Counted from the stretch's first letter, positions 16,787 to 25,130 are shown. The stretch: 34,966 nucleotides of DNA from Thermoplasmata archaeon (GCA_023256475.1 JAGDXP010000010.1:1-34966); one strand, 5' to 3'. The notes: generated from the sequence alone by a model not told the origin. Program-made: numbers and translations.

Positions 16787-17632
16787 ATGAAAATAGCCAG
16801 GATCTTCAGGGGCGGAAATAAAGTTAACATTTTCTCTCTAGAAAATGAATGGTTAATTCTAGAAAAATATTCATGGATGGAAGTTTCTGAAATTTTCCTA
16901 AATAAGGGGGAAATCGAATCTCTAATAAGAAAAGGTAAGGGTACCAAAGTTGAGGTTAATCTGGAAAACGAAGTTACCCCACCAGTGATAGGGAATCCAC
17001 AGAAGATAATAGGTGTTGGATTGAATTATATGGATCACATTAAAGAAACTGGGAGAACGGTGAGTGGTGAGCCAATATTCTTTGCTAAATTTTCAAATGC
17101 CCTGGCTGGTAACAATGAAATAATCCCAATAAACATTTCCTGGAATGTGGATTATGAAGGTGAACTAGGTGTAATACTGGGAAAGAAAGCTAGGAATTTA
17201 ACAGAAAGAGAGGCAGAAGAAGCTATTGGTGGTTTCTTCGTGGCTAATGATCTGTCAGCTAGATATATGCAGTATCTGACATCACAATTTCTTCTAGGAA
17301 AGACTCCTGATAAGTTTTTTCCAAATGGGCCAATAATTGTGACCTTGGATGAGGTTCCTAATTACCAAAATCTAAAGATAAGAACTTATGTAAATGGTGA
17401 ACTAAGGCAGGACGGCAATACGTCACAGATGATATATAAAGTTCCTTACTTGATATCTTATCTCTCAAAGTATATGACCCTTTATCCAGGGGATGTTATA
17501 TCTACAGGAACTCCATCTGGAGTGATTGCCGGTTACCCAGAGGGAAAGAGGCTATGGCTCAAGGGTGGGGACAGCGTGGTTGTAGAATTGGAAAGTCTGG
17601 GTAAATTGAAAAATAGGTTAGATCAAATATGA
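16787..17632 (+). CDS. fumarylacetoacetate hydrolase family protein
   Basis: FAH superfamily enzyme acting on a 2-oxo/4-oxo acid (hydrolase, isomerase or decarboxylase), 281 residues from ATG 16787. It shows the typical short N-terminal domain, then the catalytic core: GVGLNYMDHIKE, the metal-ligand region DYEGELGVI, the VANDLSAR segment, and STGTPSGV near the C-terminus. The acidic metal ligands appear present. A TTG at 16766 would add seven residues; I prefer the ATG because family members start there and AGTATTTTTTT lies about 25 bases upstream. Its stop overlaps the antiporter start (ATGA). The pairing with a 2-hydroxyacid dehydrogenase across the divergent promoter suggests organic-acid breakdown, an inference. 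Confidence 0.9.
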   Translation: MKIARIFRGGNKVNIFSLENEWLILEKYSWMEVSEIFLNKGEIESLIRKGKGTKVEVNLENEVTPPVIGNPQKIIGVGLNYMDHIKETGRTVSGEPIFFAKFSNALAGNNEIIPINISWNVDYEGELGVILGKKARNLTEREAEEAIGGFFVANDLSARYMQYLTSQFLLGKTPDKFFPNGPIIVTLDEVPNYQNLKIRTYVNGELRQDGNTSQMIYKVPYLISYLSKYMTLYPGDVISTGTPSGVIAGYPEGKRLWLKGGDSVVVELESLGKLKNRLDQI

Positions 17633-18822
17633 ACACTCAAGAAATTTTAATTCTGATGGCCGGAATAATCCTGCTGGGTTTCATTGGTGAGTACGGATTT
17701 AGGAAAAAGAGAATACCAGATATGATATTGCTCCTCTTTATAGGAATACTAATACATTATTCGGGAATATTAGGAATTAAGACAATATCTTCCCTGGAAT
17801 CTTTTGTTGGTTTGTTTGGAACAATTGCTCTAACCCTAATAGTTTTTGGAGGTGTCATTGAAGTAGACCTCAGTACAATTTCCGCCGCCATGAAGAAAGG
17901 AATTGTGGTGGCTATATTAGATGTGGTCTTTACAATATTGGTTGTGGCTCCTATCCTATATTATTTAATTCACATACAATTCCTAATCTCGCTGTTGCTG
18001 GCAGCGATCTTAGGTGAAACTTCAGCAACCTTGGTAATTCCAATGGTGCAGAGGATTGTTGTAAGGGAAGAAATAGTAAATATCGTCAAGATTGAATCAA
18101 TAATGAATAGTGTATTCAACATAATTACAGTTCTGCTGATCTTGGATGTGATTCAATCAAATTCTACCCCGCTGTCTTTGGCGTCAACATTCTTCGCAAA
18201 TATTTCAGAGGGATTGGTGTTGGGAACCATTATAGGTTTCGCATGGGTTCTTGTGGTCAAGACAGCTGATACTCCTCATCTGTACATGGCCACAGTGGGG
18301 ATACTATTCTTCCTGTGGGGAATATCACAATATCTCAATGCCTCTCCAATTTTGGCCATATTTATCTTCTCAATTATAATTGCGGGATCCACCAGAATTA
18401 AATATCTTTTAAATAGGCCCGGCTACATAGATTTAGGAAAACTCGTGGAGTTTAATCAGGAAATACAGTTCTTCGTGCTAACATTCTTCTATGTTTACAT
18501 TGGTTTATTAATAAACATCCTGAACCTCTACTCACTCCTTCTGGCCTTAATAATAACAGGAGGAATAGTTGCTGCAAGGTTCGCAGAAATATCTCTAGTT
18601 GATATAACCACTAAATGGTTTGGATCTGATCGTAATTTGATGTATTCTTTCATTATTAGGGGATCCACAGTAATAGTCCTCATTGGCTACATCTATTCTC
18701 TTGACCCAGCAATTTTCTTCCAGTATTCAAATACAATATTCTTCAGTGTGCTTTTGAGCATAGCTGTAGGCTGGATGCTTTACTCATATTTCTCAAAGAA
18801 ATACGATGTTGCGAAATCTTAA
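17629..18822 (+). CDS. CPA-type cation/proton antiporter homologue
   Basis: A 397-residue membrane protein with about 11-12 hydrophobic segments, resembling NhaP/KefB-type Na+/H+ antiporters without a cytosolic TrkA domain. The start EYGFRKKRIPDMILLLFIGI matches the family. TM4 carries GETSATLVIPM (129-139). In TM5, where relatives usually have an ion-binding Asp (a pattern like ESALTD or ND), this protein reads ESIMNSV (N160-S161), so the key Asp seems to be Ser. The function may be altered. It overlaps the FAH gene by 4 bases (ATGA), so the two are co-translated. The TATA box of the 5S gene overlaps its stop codon. Confidence 0.82.
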   Translation: MNTQEILILMAGIILLGFIGEYGFRKKRIPDMILLLFIGILIHYSGILGIKTISSLESFVGLFGTIALTLIVFGGVIEVDLSTISAAMKKGIVVAILDVVFTILVVAPILYYLIHIQFLISLLLAAILGETSATLVIPMVQRIVVREEIVNIVKIESIMNSVFNIITVLLILDVIQSNSTPLSLASTFFANISEGLVLGTIIGFAWVLVVKTADTPHLYMATVGILFFLWGISQYLNASPILAIFIFSIIIAGSTRIKYLLNRPGYIDLGKLVEFNQEIQFFVLTFFYVYIGLLINILNLYSLLLALIITGGIVAARFAEISLVDITTKWFGSDRNLMYSFIIRGSTVIVLIGYIYSLDPAIFFQYSNTIFFSVLLSIAVGWMLYSYFSKKYDVAKS

Positions 18823-18827
18823 AATAT
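18818..18827 (+). promoter_or_regulatory. TATA box of 5S rRNA
   Basis: CTTAAAATAT, centred about 25 bases before the predicted 5S start at 18847 and overlapping the antiporter stop codon. Confidence 0.55.
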
Positions 18828-18846
18828 TAGCTATTTATTCCTGTTC

Positions 18847-18971
18847 GGTTGACGGCCATAGCGGCGGGGAAACACCCGGTCACATTCCGAACCCGAAGGT
18901 TAAGCCCGCCCGCGTTCCGCATGTGTACTGTGTTCCGCGAGGGCACGGGAAGTGCGGATCGCTGTCTCCAC
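18847..18971 (+). rRNA. rrf: 5S ribosomal RNA
   Basis: About 125 bases with archaeal 5S hallmarks: GGCCATAGCGGCGGGGAAACACC near the 5' end in conserved order, the ATTCCGAACCCGAAGG loop, TTAAGCCCGCC, and the GGGCACGGGAA loop. The terminal helix pairs GACGG (18851-18855) with CTGTC (18962-18966), and GG with CC further out, so both ends are good to within a few bases. It is GC-rich against an AT-rich background. No 16S or 23S gene is nearby; unlinked rRNA genes are known in Thermoplasmatales. Confidence 0.93.
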
Positions 18972-18996
18972 TTAATTTTGAAAGGAATGTATTGGG

Positions 18997-19614
18997 ATGA
19001 AGAAGATACTTGCATTTGATGTTGATGGTGTACTTTTAGCTCCAAAGAGTAGCTGGAAGGTAATGCACTCTCATTTTGGTGTTGATAATTCAGAAAATGT
19101 GAAAAGGTACTTTGAAGGTAAAATAACTTATGATGATTTTGTTAGAATGGATATAGAATTATTGCTGAAAAAGAACCCAAAAGTCACAAAGGATGATTTC
19201 GAAAATTTGAGGTTGAAAATTGAACCAAACCCAAATTATGAAGAACTTTCCAATTTTCTTAGGAGCGTGGATGGCCTAAAATTGGCAATATCTGGTGGGA
19301 TAGATGTATTGGTGGAGCGAATCAAGGATTTTTACCCAATCGACAAAATATATGCTAACAAATTAATATTCCAGAATAACATGCTCATAGGTGGAAAGGC
19401 AGAGGTCGAACCTGAGAAGAAGGGGATAATTCTTTCAAAATTCCAGGGAAAGAAGATATCTGTAGGAGACAGCAAATTGGATGAAGGTATGTTTAAGGTG
19501 AGTGACTATTCCGTTCTGTTCAATTCAGATGATGATGCAAAGGCTGACTTTGTCATTAAAGGCAACGATTTGAAGGAATTGACTAGGCTGTTGAGGGATC
19601 TATATTATGAGTAA
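18997..19614 (+). CDS. HAD-family phosphatase (SerB-like)
   Basis: A 205-residue haloacid dehalogenase-type hydrolase. Motif I is FDVDGV with D8 and D10, motif II is in AISGG, and motif III/IV is VGDSKLDEGMF. The small cap between motifs I and II (about 20-85) resembles phosphoserine phosphatase, but the substrate is not certain. The start is ATG 18997, about 25 bases after the 5S end, with AAGGAATG upstream as a weak SD. I see no clear separate promoter, so read-through from 5S is possible. Its end overlaps radB by 8 bases, indicating co-transcription. Confidence 0.85.
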   Translation: MKKILAFDVDGVLLAPKSSWKVMHSHFGVDNSENVKRYFEGKITYDDFVRMDIELLLKKNPKVTKDDFENLRLKIEPNPNYEELSNFLRSVDGLKLAISGGIDVLVERIKDFYPIDKIYANKLIFQNNMLIGGKAEVEPEKKGIILSKFQGKKISVGDSKLDEGMFKVSDYSVLFNSDDDAKADFVIKGNDLKELTRLLRDLYYE

Positions 19615-20272
19615 AATTTCCACTGGCTCCAGCAATCTTGATATATGCCTAGGTGGAGGTTTTGAATCAGGGATTATTACAGAATTGTATGGGGAACCTG
19701 GAAGCGGCAAGACAAATATTGTGCTTTCAACATTAAAGGGAGTACTTAATTCAGGCAAAGCTATCCTGATAGACACCGAGGGGATTTCATGGGAAAGGGC
19801 AAGTCAAATAGGGATTAAAAAGGAGAATTTATCCAACCTAAAGTATGCCAGGGTCAAGGATTATGATGAACAGGTTGAATTGGTTGGGAAGTTAAAACCA
19901 TTAGTACTCATGGAGGGAAAGGTTGATCTGGTCGTTGTGGACAATATAACAACATTCTACAGATATGAGAGGGAGAGAAGGGCTGAACTCAGGAAAAAAA
20001 TAGGAAACTCACTTTATTATCAGCTTGAAATTTTGCAGAGTATTTCCAATGAATTGGACATTCCTGTAATAATAACTAACCAGGTTTACTATGGTAGAAA
20101 TCCAGGCGACATTAGACCGCTTGGGGGCGAAGGTATATCACATGCTGCCAAGGCCATCTTCAGGATAAACAAACTTCAGGAAGGGAGGAGGGAATTGGAA
20201 GTTATGAAACACAGGAGCCTTCCAGAGGGTTTGATATGCCCATTCAGGATAACCAATTTTGGAATTGAATAA
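19607..20272 (+). CDS. radB: DNA repair and recombination protein RadB
   Basis: Archaeal RecA/RadA paralogue of 221 residues. Walker A is GEPGSGKT (29-36) and Walker B is in VDLVVVDNIT. It starts at the ATPase core (ISTGSSNLDICLGGGFESG) and lacks the N-terminal helix-hairpin-helix domain of RadA, which identifies it as RadB. RadB is thought to assist RadA in recombination. It overlaps the HAD gene by 8 bases and is followed 31 bases later by FEN1, so DNA-repair functions cluster here. Confidence 0.93.
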   Translation: MSKISTGSSNLDICLGGGFESGIITELYGEPGSGKTNIVLSTLKGVLNSGKAILIDTEGISWERASQIGIKKENLSNLKYARVKDYDEQVELVGKLKPLVLMEGKVDLVVVDNITTFYRYERERRAELRKKIGNSLYYQLEILQSISNELDIPVIITNQVYYGRNPGDIRPLGGEGISHAAKAIFRINKLQEGRRELEVMKHRSLPEGLICPFRITNFGIE

Positions 20273-20273
20273 A

Positions 20274-20285
20274 AATTATAATTAA
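20274..20285 (+). promoter_or_regulatory. TATA box of FEN1
   Basis: AATTATAATTAA directly after the radB stop, centred about 26 bases before ATG 20304 with no SD. FEN1 can thus start its own leaderless message. Confidence 0.5.
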
Positions 20286-20303
20286 CAATTTAATTTATAT
20301 GTA

Positions 20304-21314
20304 ATGGGAGTTGACATTTCGGACCTTATTAATCCACAGCCAGTGGAACTAAAAAATTTTAAAGGAAACATGATGGGCTTTGATGCATTCAACACCATTT
20401 ATCAGTTCCTGAGCAATATAAGAGAATTTGATGGAAGCCCTCTTAAGGATAAAAATGGAAATATAACATCCCACTTATCAGGTCTCTTCTACAGAAATAT
20501 AAACATAATTGAATTAGGTATAATACCTGTTTATGTTTTTGATGGAAAACCACATCCTTTGAAGGAAAAGACGATTAAAGAAAGGATAGCACTCAAAGAA
20601 AAGGCCGAGAAGGAGTATCTCGAATCACTTGCATTAGGGGACATGGAAAAGGCAAGGAGCTATGCCTCAAGGACTTCAAGGCTAACCCAGGAGATGGTAA
20701 ATGAGTCTATGGAATTATTAAAATCCATGGGTATTCCCGTGATTAGTGCGCCATCAGAGGGAGAAGCGGAGGCTTCATATCTCTGCAAAAAAGGCAAGGT
20801 AGCCTATGTAGTTTCCCAAGATTATGATTCTCTACTATTCGGCGCTCCCAAACTCCTTAGGAATGTTACAATTTCTGGTAAGAGAAAAGTAGGCAGGTCA
20901 GGAAGGACCGTTGATATAAACCCAGAATTAATACTCTTGGAAAATGTGCTTAAGGAAAACGGAATAACACAGGAGCAACTAGTTGACATCGGTATATTAA
21001 TTGGCACAGATTTTAACGATGGGATTAAAGGCATAGGGCCAAAGAAGGCGATTAATTTGATAAAGAAATACGGTTCCATACCTAAAATTCCAGGAATAAG
21101 CATAGAAAATTATGATGAACTCAAGAATATATTCTTAAATCCAGTGGTTGAAGATATCCCCTCAATAGATATCCCACCATTCAATGAAGATAAGGTGATC
21201 GAGATACTGGTGAACAGGCATGATTTCTCAATGGAAAGGGTGCAATCCGCAATCTCCAGGATAAGAAATGCTAAAAAGGCGGGGGTGCAGAGGAGCATTG
21301 ACTCATTCTTCTGA
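20304..21314 (+). CDS. fen: flap endonuclease FEN1
   Basis: Structure-specific 5' nuclease that removes flaps during Okazaki-fragment maturation and repair, 336 residues, the usual archaeal length. Active-site acids are seen in GFDAFN (D27), VFDGKP, the EGEAEA helix, SQDYDSLLFG and GTDFNDGIKGIGPKKA, the last being the helix-2-turn-helix. The C-terminus QRSIDSFF is a PCNA-interacting PIP box. The last bases overlap the thymidylate kinase gene. Confidence 0.97.
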   Translation: MGVDISDLINPQPVELKNFKGNMMGFDAFNTIYQFLSNIREFDGSPLKDKNGNITSHLSGLFYRNINIIELGIIPVYVFDGKPHPLKEKTIKERIALKEKAEKEYLESLALGDMEKARSYASRTSRLTQEMVNESMELLKSMGIPVISAPSEGEAEASYLCKKGKVAYVVSQDYDSLLFGAPKLLRNVTISGKRKVGRSGRTVDINPELILLENVLKENGITQEQLVDIGILIGTDFNDGIKGIGPKKAINLIKKYGSIPKIPGISIENYDELKNIFLNPVVEDIPSIDIPPFNEDKVIEILVNRHDFSMERVQSAISRIRNAKKAGVQRSIDSFF

Positions 21315-21891
21315 ATTCTACCTCGCTATTGAAGGCATCGATGGAACTGGTAAGACCCATGTTGCCAAAGCAATTTCTGAATCCACAGGACTCAAATTCA
21401 TCAAGGAGCCTTCGGATAATGAAATAGGAAAACTCATTTATTCAAAATACTGGGACCCTAGGACGGATTTCTTTCTGTTTTTTGCAGACAGAATCGAATT
21501 GCTCAATGGGATTAAGGGAGGTGTGGTAAGCGACCGATCCCTGTGGTCAACTTTTGCCTACCAGGGGGCAGAGCTTTCCAAAATTTATGGAGGCATAGAC
21601 AATTTCTATAAGGTTTTCAAGGAGATTTCAAAGATGCTTCCCAAGTTACCGGATTATGTAATTCTCCTGCAGGGAGATCCAGAACTGGCAGTTAATAGAA
21701 TAAAGAAGGAAAGGGAATTTTCCAGGTTTGAAAAGCTGGAATTATTGAAGAGGGTCAAGGAGAATTATAACTATCTGCTTATGAAGGAGGATAATTTTAT
21801 AGAAATAAATGCCGATCAGGATTTGAACTCATTAATAGAAGAGTCAGTTTTCAAGGCTAGAGAGTTGTTACGTAAGGCCCGTCCTCTCTAA
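21298..21891 (+). CDS. tmk: thymidylate kinase
   Basis: Phosphorylates dTMP to dTDP. It is a P-loop kinase of about 197 residues, with EGIDGTGKTHVAKA as the P-loop, SDRSLWSTFAYQG as the DRS/DRY-type motif, and a later lid with Arg residues. The start is not certain. TTG 21298 follows GGGGGTG with good spacing and leaves a 17-base overlap with fen. An ATG at 21268 would add ten residues (basic, non-conserved looking) and overlap more. It follows FEN1 as a likely co-transcribed DNA-metabolism gene. Its 3' end overlaps the opposite-strand methionine aminopeptidase by 35 bases. Confidence 0.9.
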   Translation: MTHSSEFYLAIEGIDGTGKTHVAKAISESTGLKFIKEPSDNEIGKLIYSKYWDPRTDFFLFFADRIELLNGIKGGVVSDRSLWSTFAYQGAELSKIYGGIDNFYKVFKEISKMLPKLPDYVILLQGDPELAVNRIKKEREFSRFEKLELLKRVKENYNYLLMKEDNFIEINADQDLNSLIEESVFKARELLRKARPL

Positions 21892-22720
21892 GGTAAATGG
21901 TATGTTCTGTTTGTGCTACCATCTCATTCCTCCCCTCCTTTAATACGGGGTAGAAATAAAAATACTTATTTCTTTCAGCGTCCTTCAAAATTTCCTGCCA
22001 GTTGGTAAAATTTTTTGCAAGGTCCCTGGTGGAGAATGGTAATCCCCTGGAAAATTCATGAACTTTTCCTAAATAATCCTTCCCCTCTTTCTTCACCAGT
22101 AGCATAATATTCCCAAATTCTAACCCCTTTACCCTTCCCGGTCCGGTGGTTGCAAATGGCTCAATGGCAAATGCCATGCCGGGGTATAGCTTTACCCTGC
22201 TTCCGTCATCGTAGTTTGGAAAAGACAAACCAGCATGTAGAACGTAGTTTTCAAGTGTATGGCCAGTTAGATTGTACACAGGATTAAATCCATACCTCTT
22301 AATGGTTATCTCAATTTCTCTTCCTATTTCAGATGTATAAGCTCCAACTCTTACCTTCTTTATAGCGTTCTCAAGTGCTTCCTGACTAGCTCTTATTAAT
22401 TTCTCCCACCTGTTGGTAGAAACTTCAACAGTTTCAGCTGTATCAGCAATGCATCCGTTGACCTCCGCGCCCAAATCAAGTTTAACCAAATCCCCCTCTT
22501 TAAATGTAGCTTCATAATTTGGTGGAGGTGTAAAGTGGGCGGCTTCATTATTGATTGAGAGATTTACAGGAAAGGCTATATTCGCCCCTTTGGATCTTAT
22601 TAGATCTTCTAAGTATTCGGCTATGGAAAGAAACTTCTCTCCTTCCATTATCATTTTTTTACCTTCTTTTCTTGCGTAGGAAGCTATCTTTCCTGCCTGT
22701 ACATAATCATCAAATTCCAC
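21857..22720 (-). CDS. map: methionine aminopeptidase (type II)
   Basis: Removes initiator methionine from new proteins, 287 residues. The five metal ligands are visible: two Asp in LDLGAEVNGCIADTAE, His in GHTLENY, Glu in AFAIEPFAT and Glu in AQTEHTIYL. The insert between the ligands and the lack of an N-terminal extension fit archaeal type II enzymes. The start is GTG 22720, with the SD AGGAGGG inside the end of the Sua5/TsaC gene, which it overlaps by 11 bases. Its last ten codons lie antisense to the 3' end of tmk. Confidence 0.94.
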   Translation of the reverse strand: MEFDDYVQAGKIASYARKEGKKMIMEGEKFLSIAEYLEDLIRSKGANIAFPVNLSINNEAAHFTPPPNYEATFKEGDLVKLDLGAEVNGCIADTAETVEVSTNRWEKLIRASQEALENAIKKVRVGAYTSEIGREIEITIKRYGFNPVYNLTGHTLENYVLHAGLSFPNYDDGSRVKLYPGMAFAIEPFATTGPGRVKGLEFGNIMLLVKKEGKDYLGKVHEFSRGLPFSTRDLAKNFTNWQEILKDAERNKYFYFYPVLKEGRNEMVAQTEHTIYLREDGPYVTTL

Positions 22721-23303
22721 TTTCAGCCCTCCTTATATCCATTAATGAAATCCTACCCTCTCTGATTATCCTTTTGTTTGTATAATCATAAATTGTGCTG
22801 GGTATTCCTGGTAGCACGCCAGCATCCACGTATAACTCTACTTTGTCTCCCAATTGTTTAACACTTTCCTCTATGGTTAAGGGTGCCCTGAATCCTCTAA
22901 GGTTGGCTCCCGTAAGCGTTATGGGCCCTATGCTCCTTACAACTTCTCTGGTTATGTTGTTGTCAGGTATTCTAGCACCGATTTTTCCAGAGATAACCCA
23001 GTGGCCTGGAACTTTGGCATCAAGAATTAGTGTAAGCGGGCCAGGCATCAACTTTCTAACTATATTCTTAGCATTTTCATCGAGAACGCAGTACTTTTCC
23101 ATATCCCTTAATCCAAAAAAACCTATAGGGCTAGCAGACCTCATTTCAATTCCCTTTATTTTATAGACCATATCGAAAAGATCCCTGCTGCTAATTGGAA
23201 CAGATAAAGCGTAGAATGTATCGGTTGGAAGTACCACCGGGTTATTTCTCATTGTATCAACAATCAAAGGCAGATTCTCAAGTTTTGATTCAACTATTTT
23301 CAT
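22710..23303 (-). CDS. L-threonylcarbamoyladenylate synthase (Sua5/YrdC/TsaC family)
   Basis: Makes threonylcarbamoyl-AMP from threonine, bicarbonate and ATP for the universal t6A37 modification of ANN-decoding tRNAs. It is 197 residues, a single YrdC domain with no Sua5 C-terminal domain, so TsaC-like in size. Family segments are LPTDTFYALS, VYKIKGIEMRS (the Lys/Arg substrate loop), MPGPLTLIL, IGARIPDN and the PSTIYDY end. It is the middle gene of a marC-tsaC-map unit and starts 7 bases after marC with AGGGTTG as the SD. Confidence 0.92.
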   Translation of the reverse strand: MKIVESKLENLPLIVDTMRNNPVVLPTDTFYALSVPISSRDLFDMVYKIKGIEMRSASPIGFFGLRDMEKYCVLDENAKNIVRKLMPGPLTLILDAKVPGHWVISGKIGARIPDNNITREVVRSIGPITLTGANLRGFRAPLTIEESVKQLGDKVELYVDAGVLPGIPSTIYDYTNKRIIREGRISLMDIRRAESGI

Positions 23304-23310
23304 TTCAACC

Positions 23311-23922
23311 CTATCCTATGTGGAAGAACAGCGCAATTCCTGTGAACATATATTGTATGGCAAACCCTGCAACAAGAACACCGAAAACCCTAGTTAATGC
23401 CCTAGCACCCTTTTCCTTGATGAGATCATAAATATAAAACGCTCCCATGAATAGCAAATATGTAATAACAGTAACAAGAATAATGCTGAGCATTACAAGG
23501 GGCCAGCTGTAATCGTGCATTAATATTATTACCAGAGATATAGCACCTGGCCCCGCCAAAAGCGGTGTTCCAAGAGGAACTATTCCAATGTCCCCTAAAG
23601 GTTCTGAATTTTGCCTCCTTTTGGAGCCTTGAGGCTTATCTCCTTCAGTAACCATTTCAACTGATGTGAGCAATATGAGTATGCCTCCGGCCACTTCCAA
23701 TGCAGGAAGGGATATACCGAAATATAGGAGAATATAATACCCAAATATTGCAAAGAATACAAGTATCAAAAATGAGGTCAAAGTTGCATCACTAATTACT
23801 TTCAGCCTTTCGATCCTTGACCTACCCTTAGCATAGCTTATGAAGAGAATCATAGCTGCAAATGGATCCACCACCACGAATAGCGGTACAAAAATATGGA
23901 GGAAACTGAATACATCAAACAC
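23311..23922 (-). CDS. MarC-family integral membrane protein
   Basis: About 203 residues with six hydrophobic segments and the MarC pattern: VVVDPFAAMILFI near the N-terminus, and IVPLGTPLLAGPGAISLVI in the middle. The family was once linked to multiple antibiotic resistance, but its function is unknown. The start is set at GTG 23922 because a minus-strand AAATAT-type TATA element (23941-23950) lies about 25 bases upstream; a TTG at 23937 would be too close to it. It heads the operon with tsaC and map. Confidence 0.85.
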   Translation of the reverse strand: MFDVFSFLHIFVPLFVVVDPFAAMILFISYAKGRSRIERLKVISDATLTSFLILVFFAIFGYYILLYFGISLPALEVAGGILILLTSVEMVTEGDKPQGSKRRQNSEPLGDIGIVPLGTPLLAGPGAISLVIILMHDYSWPLVMLSIILVTVITYLLFMGAFYIYDLIKEKGARALTRVFGVLVAGFAIQYMFTGIALFFHIG

Positions 23923-23940
23923 AAATTTGATTAACAATTA

Positions 23941-23950
23941 ATATTTAAGT
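23941..23950. promoter_or_regulatory. shared AT element for marC and the nitrilase-family gene
   Basis: ATATTTAAGT reads as a TATA-like element on both strands: about 24 bases before GTG 23922 (minus) and about 28 bases before ATG 23974 (plus). Confidence 0.4.
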
Positions 23951-23973
23951 TTCTTGGATTAGAGTGGAGCAAT

Positions 23974-24732
23974 ATGTCATTCTCAATTCTCGCCCTGGAA
24001 TTGAAAAGAGTAAACCTATATTCTCTGGAGAATGCAATTAGAGAGATAAACTCCAAAATTCATAGTTATGAGCCTGAGATTTTAATACTACCTGAAAAAT
24101 GGCTAATAGATAAATCTAACCAGGAGCAGACATTGGAGATGCTTAAGGGAATTTCCTTAGAAAAAATTCCCATAGCAGTTCCGGGTTCCTTTTCAGTTTT
24201 AGAAGGGGACTCTCTATTCAACCGGTCTTTAATTTTCAATTACGGTAAATTAGTGGGGTTTCAAGATAAAATCATTCCATACAGGACTGAAAGAAGACAA
24301 TATCATCCTGGTAATAAAATAAAAATATTCAACTTGGAGGGGATTAGAATTTCCGTACCCATATGCTATGATATAGATTTTCCTTTTTATGGAAAATTGT
24401 CTGCATTAAACAAGGTTGATTTGATGATCAACCCATCTTTGATAAGGACGGATTTTAAGGTGGAGTGGCATTATTACGTAATTGCCCGTTCCCTTGAAAA
24501 CAGAATACCTGTAATTTCTGTCAATTCGTCCTCCAGTGAATTTGGAGGAGGGTCAATCTTTGTGCATCCTTACAAATACAATATAGGTGCAAAGGTAAGA
24601 ACAGTTGAGTCTTCTGACGGTTATGTCTTTAGTAAGTTGATTTTGGAGGATTTCACGGACCTGAGGGATGTTAGGGTCAGGGAGGACCCCGGGATTTACA
24701 ATGCTCAGGGAATCGAGGTAATCAATATTTAA
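23974..24732 (+). CDS. carbon-nitrogen hydrolase (nitrilase superfamily)
   Basis: A 252-residue amidase-type hydrolase. The Glu-Lys-Cys triad is E41 (ILPEKW), K99 (FQDKIIPY) and C131 (PICYDIDFP). Family members cleave amides or nitriles, for example omega-amidase or N-carbamoyl amidase activities; the substrate is not predictable. It is a single gene with no close co-directional neighbour, divergent from marC and convergent with mazG. The start is ATG 23974, with a GAGTGGAG sequence just upstream as a possible SD. Confidence 0.9.
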   Translation: MSFSILALELKRVNLYSLENAIREINSKIHSYEPEILILPEKWLIDKSNQEQTLEMLKGISLEKIPIAVPGSFSVLEGDSLFNRSLIFNYGKLVGFQDKIIPYRTERRQYHPGNKIKIFNLEGIRISVPICYDIDFPFYGKLSALNKVDLMINPSLIRTDFKVEWHYYVIARSLENRIPVISVNSSSSEFGGGSIFVHPYKYNIGAKVRTVESSDGYVFSKLILEDFTDLRDVRVREDPGIYNAQGIEVINI

Positions 24733-24744
24733 TTCACAAAAAAT

Positions 24745-25119
24745 TCATAACTCATTATACTTCTTGTTATTCCCCTTAGATTTTTCTATGGGATATTTCG
24801 TGGCATTCTTTCTCATCTTTTCAACGAATTCCATGCTTATGTCAAAACCGTAAAGATCAGCAAACCTCAATATGAAATATAGCACATCTGAAATTTCTTC
24901 TCCTACCTTTTTTCTAAATTCATCCTGGTTCATAATTTGTTTTATTTCCTCTTCACTTTTGAACCTAAATAATTCCAACAGCTCGGAACCTTCAGTAACA
25001 ACTCCAATAGCAAGATCCTTTGGATTGTGGAACTTATCCCAATCCCTCTCCCGGCTAAATTTTCTAACAATTTCCTTGAGCTCTTGGATATTCATGTGAT
25101 CATCGGTAGGTATTTTCAT
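24745..25119 (-). CDS. MazG-like nucleotide pyrophosphohydrolase
   Basis: A 124-residue all-alpha NTP-PPase that probably hydrolyses non-canonical or excess (d)NTPs. The metal-binding acids are visible: E-x2-E in VTEGSELLELF, then a variable segment, then EEISDVLYFILRFADLYG with the E-x2-D pattern. It is a single MazG domain, like the short house-cleaning enzymes. The start is ATG 25119, chosen because TGAGGTGG, which contains the upstream gene's stop, is an SD six bases before it. A TTG at 25134 would lie in that SD. It is last in a four-gene minus-strand cluster. Confidence 0.9.
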   Translation of the reverse strand: MKIPTDDHMNIQELKEIVRKFSRERDWDKFHNPKDLAIGVVTEGSELLELFRFKSEEEIKQIMNQDEFRKKVGEEISDVLYFILRFADLYGFDISMEFVEKMRKNATKYPIEKSKGNNKKYNEL

Positions 25120-25130
25120 TTTGAACCACC

